A stretch of DNA of 62,561 nt from Nitrospira sp. CR1.2 (GTDB lineage: Bacteria; Nitrospirota; Nitrospiria; Nitrospirales; Nitrospiraceae): the NCBI GenBank assembly GCA_014055495.1, contig WIAG01000015.1, positions 1-62,561 of the forward strand. The letters run 5' to 3'. This document shows, one piece after another, positions 61,810 to 62,561 of this stretch. Below the pieces are notes generated by a model, which was not told where the DNA came from, did no database searches, and saw nothing but the letters and a program-made list of their open reading frames with translations. The position numbers and the translations under genes were made by a program. Position 1 is the first letter of the stretch; every line of letters starts with the position of its first letter.

Positions 61810-62114
61810 CGTCTTGCTTTGGAGCTTGGTGCAGGGGACTCATCGAAGAAGCCGGGCTCCGTCAAGAGATGCTGCATCCGAGTGAGGGGGCGAGTGGGGG
61901 CATCCAGCACAGCCAGGAATTCAGTCCATTCCGCTTTACTCAACTGAAACACTCAGTGATCCGCCAATGCTTCATCTGCACGAGCCAATGCACTCTCAAG
62001 GACAAACGCGCTCACGGAGCGATGAGAAACGGCGGCGGCAGCTTCCAGTCTGCGCTTGGCCGAGGAGCTGACCCGAAGGTCTAGTTTTTCAGTACGGAGT
62101 GCAGGGACTGCCAT
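61806..62114 (-). pseudogene. DUF1778 (TacA-like) antitoxin with an internal stop
   Basis: On the minus strand ATG 62114 opens a ribbon-helix-helix antitoxin frame: TEKLDLRVSSSAKRRLEAAA, then SVSAFVLESALARADEAL. Codon 54 (61953-61955) is TGA. The same frame then continues with VFQLSKAEWTEFLAVLDAP and EPGFFDE, the toxin-binding C-terminal half typical of TacA, to a stop at 61806-61808. A CGA to TGA change (family residue Arg) is the likely lesion. TacA-type proteins repress their own operon and neutralise the GNAT toxin. This reading is in the minus frame and was missed as an intact gene. Confidence 0.85.
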
Positions 62115-62320
62115 AGGGCGCTTCTCGATACTGTTCGAGCTAACTCAACAATTCTGCAGTGTCGTGACAATGTGATGAAAACCATTCAGCACGCGCTTGA
62201 TCTTCGTTCGCCAGGCGCTGGCCGTCGGGTGGCGTCGTTTTACTGAGGATACTCTGAACGGCGAAAATGTCTCTGAGGTGCCACCATCCTACGTAGAACC
62301 ATCTCGAAGTGCGCGATTTG

Positions 62321-62396
62321 TGGTGCCGAGGGACAGAATCGAACTGTCGACACCAGCCTTTTCAGGGCTGTGCTCTACCAACTGAGCTACCTCGGC
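62321..62396 (-). tRNA. tRNA-Phe (GAA)
   Basis: Seventy-six bases on the minus strand fold as a complete tRNA: acceptor stem GCCGAGG / CCTCGGC-A and encoded CCA at 62321-62323, a D-loop with AGCTCAGTTGGTAGAGC, the anticodon arm CAGCCCTGAAAAGGCTG with anticodon GAA, and T-arm GACAGTTCGATTCTGTC. It lies 70 bp from the next tRNA, on the same strand. Confidence 0.95.
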
Positions 62397-62469
62397 ATTT
62401 CGGTAGGATGTTGAGGGGAAGTTCTGTCTACAGCATCACCGGAGAAAAATCAACTCTTCACATTCGGCG

Positions 62470-62561
62470 TGGCGGAGAGGGCGGGATTTGAACCCGCGAC
62501 AAGGCTTTTGGCCCTGTGACGGTTTAGCAAACCGTTGCCTTCGGCCACTCGGCCACCTCTC
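62470..62561 (-). tRNA. tRNA-Ser (GCT), 5' base outside window
   Basis: On the minus strand the last 92 bases form a type II tRNA with a long variable arm. The anticodon stem-loop reads ACGGTTTGCTAAACCGT with anticodon GCT. The variable arm is TGTCACAGGGCCAAAAGCC-like, the T-arm GCGGGTTCAAATCCCGC, and CCA is encoded at 62470-62472. The first acceptor base (G1) would lie one base beyond the window edge. Confidence 0.93.

Noticed and set aside
62197-62491. Short + strand frames across the tRNA region
   Set aside because: They read straight through tRNA-Phe and tRNA-Ser in antisense, so are not genes.
1-62561. CRISPR arrays, insertion sequences, rRNA genes, prophage and JUMPstart element
   Set aside because: Looked for repeat arrays, transposase motifs, ribosomal sequences and the GGCGGTAG core; none was convincing by eye.

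Overview
The window looks like part of a Gram-negative bacterial chromosome. My best guess is the Nitrospirota (a Nitrospira-like lineage). This rests on the mix of gene families: a large export-polysaccharide island next to a secretin operon with a cohesin-type tail and PilMNO-like proteins. No marker gene in the window proves it. Nearly all genes lie on the + strand in tightly packed operons. By eye, the polysaccharide region (1-43 kb) is less GC-rich than the secretion and housekeeping region (43-61 kb), which fits an acquired island; I did not compute this.

Region 1 (1-13.4 kb) opens with the C-terminal substrate-recognition domain of a Wzt-type polysaccharide ABC exporter. Next come genes for an unusual sugar: glucose-1-phosphate cytidylyltransferase (rfbF), an SDR resembling UDP-glucuronate decarboxylase, UDP-glucose dehydrogenase, a zinc-binding sugar C-methyltransferase, a DUF4910 aminopeptidase-like protein, a PhyH-like Fe(II) dioxygenase and another SDR. 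A glycosyltransferase, a membrane SGNH esterase or acyltransferase and a DUF5672 protein follow.

Region 2 (13.6-32.6 kb) holds a CDP-paratose-2-epimerase-like SDR, several glycosyltransferases, an O-carbamoyltransferase, a second decarboxylase (UXS), an asparagine-synthetase-like amidotransferase, an XrtA-type FemAB protein and a DegT aminotransferase. It also has an SxtJ-like membrane protein, a 50-codon DUF5989/SxtK-like gene, a polysaccharide deacetylase, an ATP-grasp ligase, a low-molecular-weight tyrosine phosphatase and a methyltransferase.

Region 3 (32.7-43.6 kb) has an O-antigen ligase or polymerase, a GT39-like membrane glycosyltransferase, four soluble glycosyltransferases and a small methyltransferase. 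A secreted jelly-roll protein is the only intact minus-strand protein gene. A WbpA/TviB-type dehydrogenase closes the island, followed by a probable terminator.

Region 4 (43.8-58.4 kb) is a type II secretion/type IV pilus-like operon: a TPR-secretin-cohesin protein, two pseudopilins, a LysM lipoprotein, GspF, GspE, PilM/PilN/PilO/PilP-like proteins and a third, atypical pseudopilin. Then come proA, a 593-residue protein I do not recognise, and the major pseudopilin gspG.

Region 5 (58.5-62.6 kb) has a response regulator with an HDOD domain, a secreted glycoside hydrolase and, on the minus strand, a decayed TacA/TacT-type (DUF1778/GNAT) toxin-antitoxin pair with a nonsense codon in the antitoxin and a frameshift in the toxin. 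tRNA-Phe(GAA) and tRNA-Ser(GCT) end the window.

Together the island should build, decorate (C-methyl, carbamoyl, acyl, amide and amino groups) and export a surface polysaccharide. The flanking secretion operon is a separate envelope machine.
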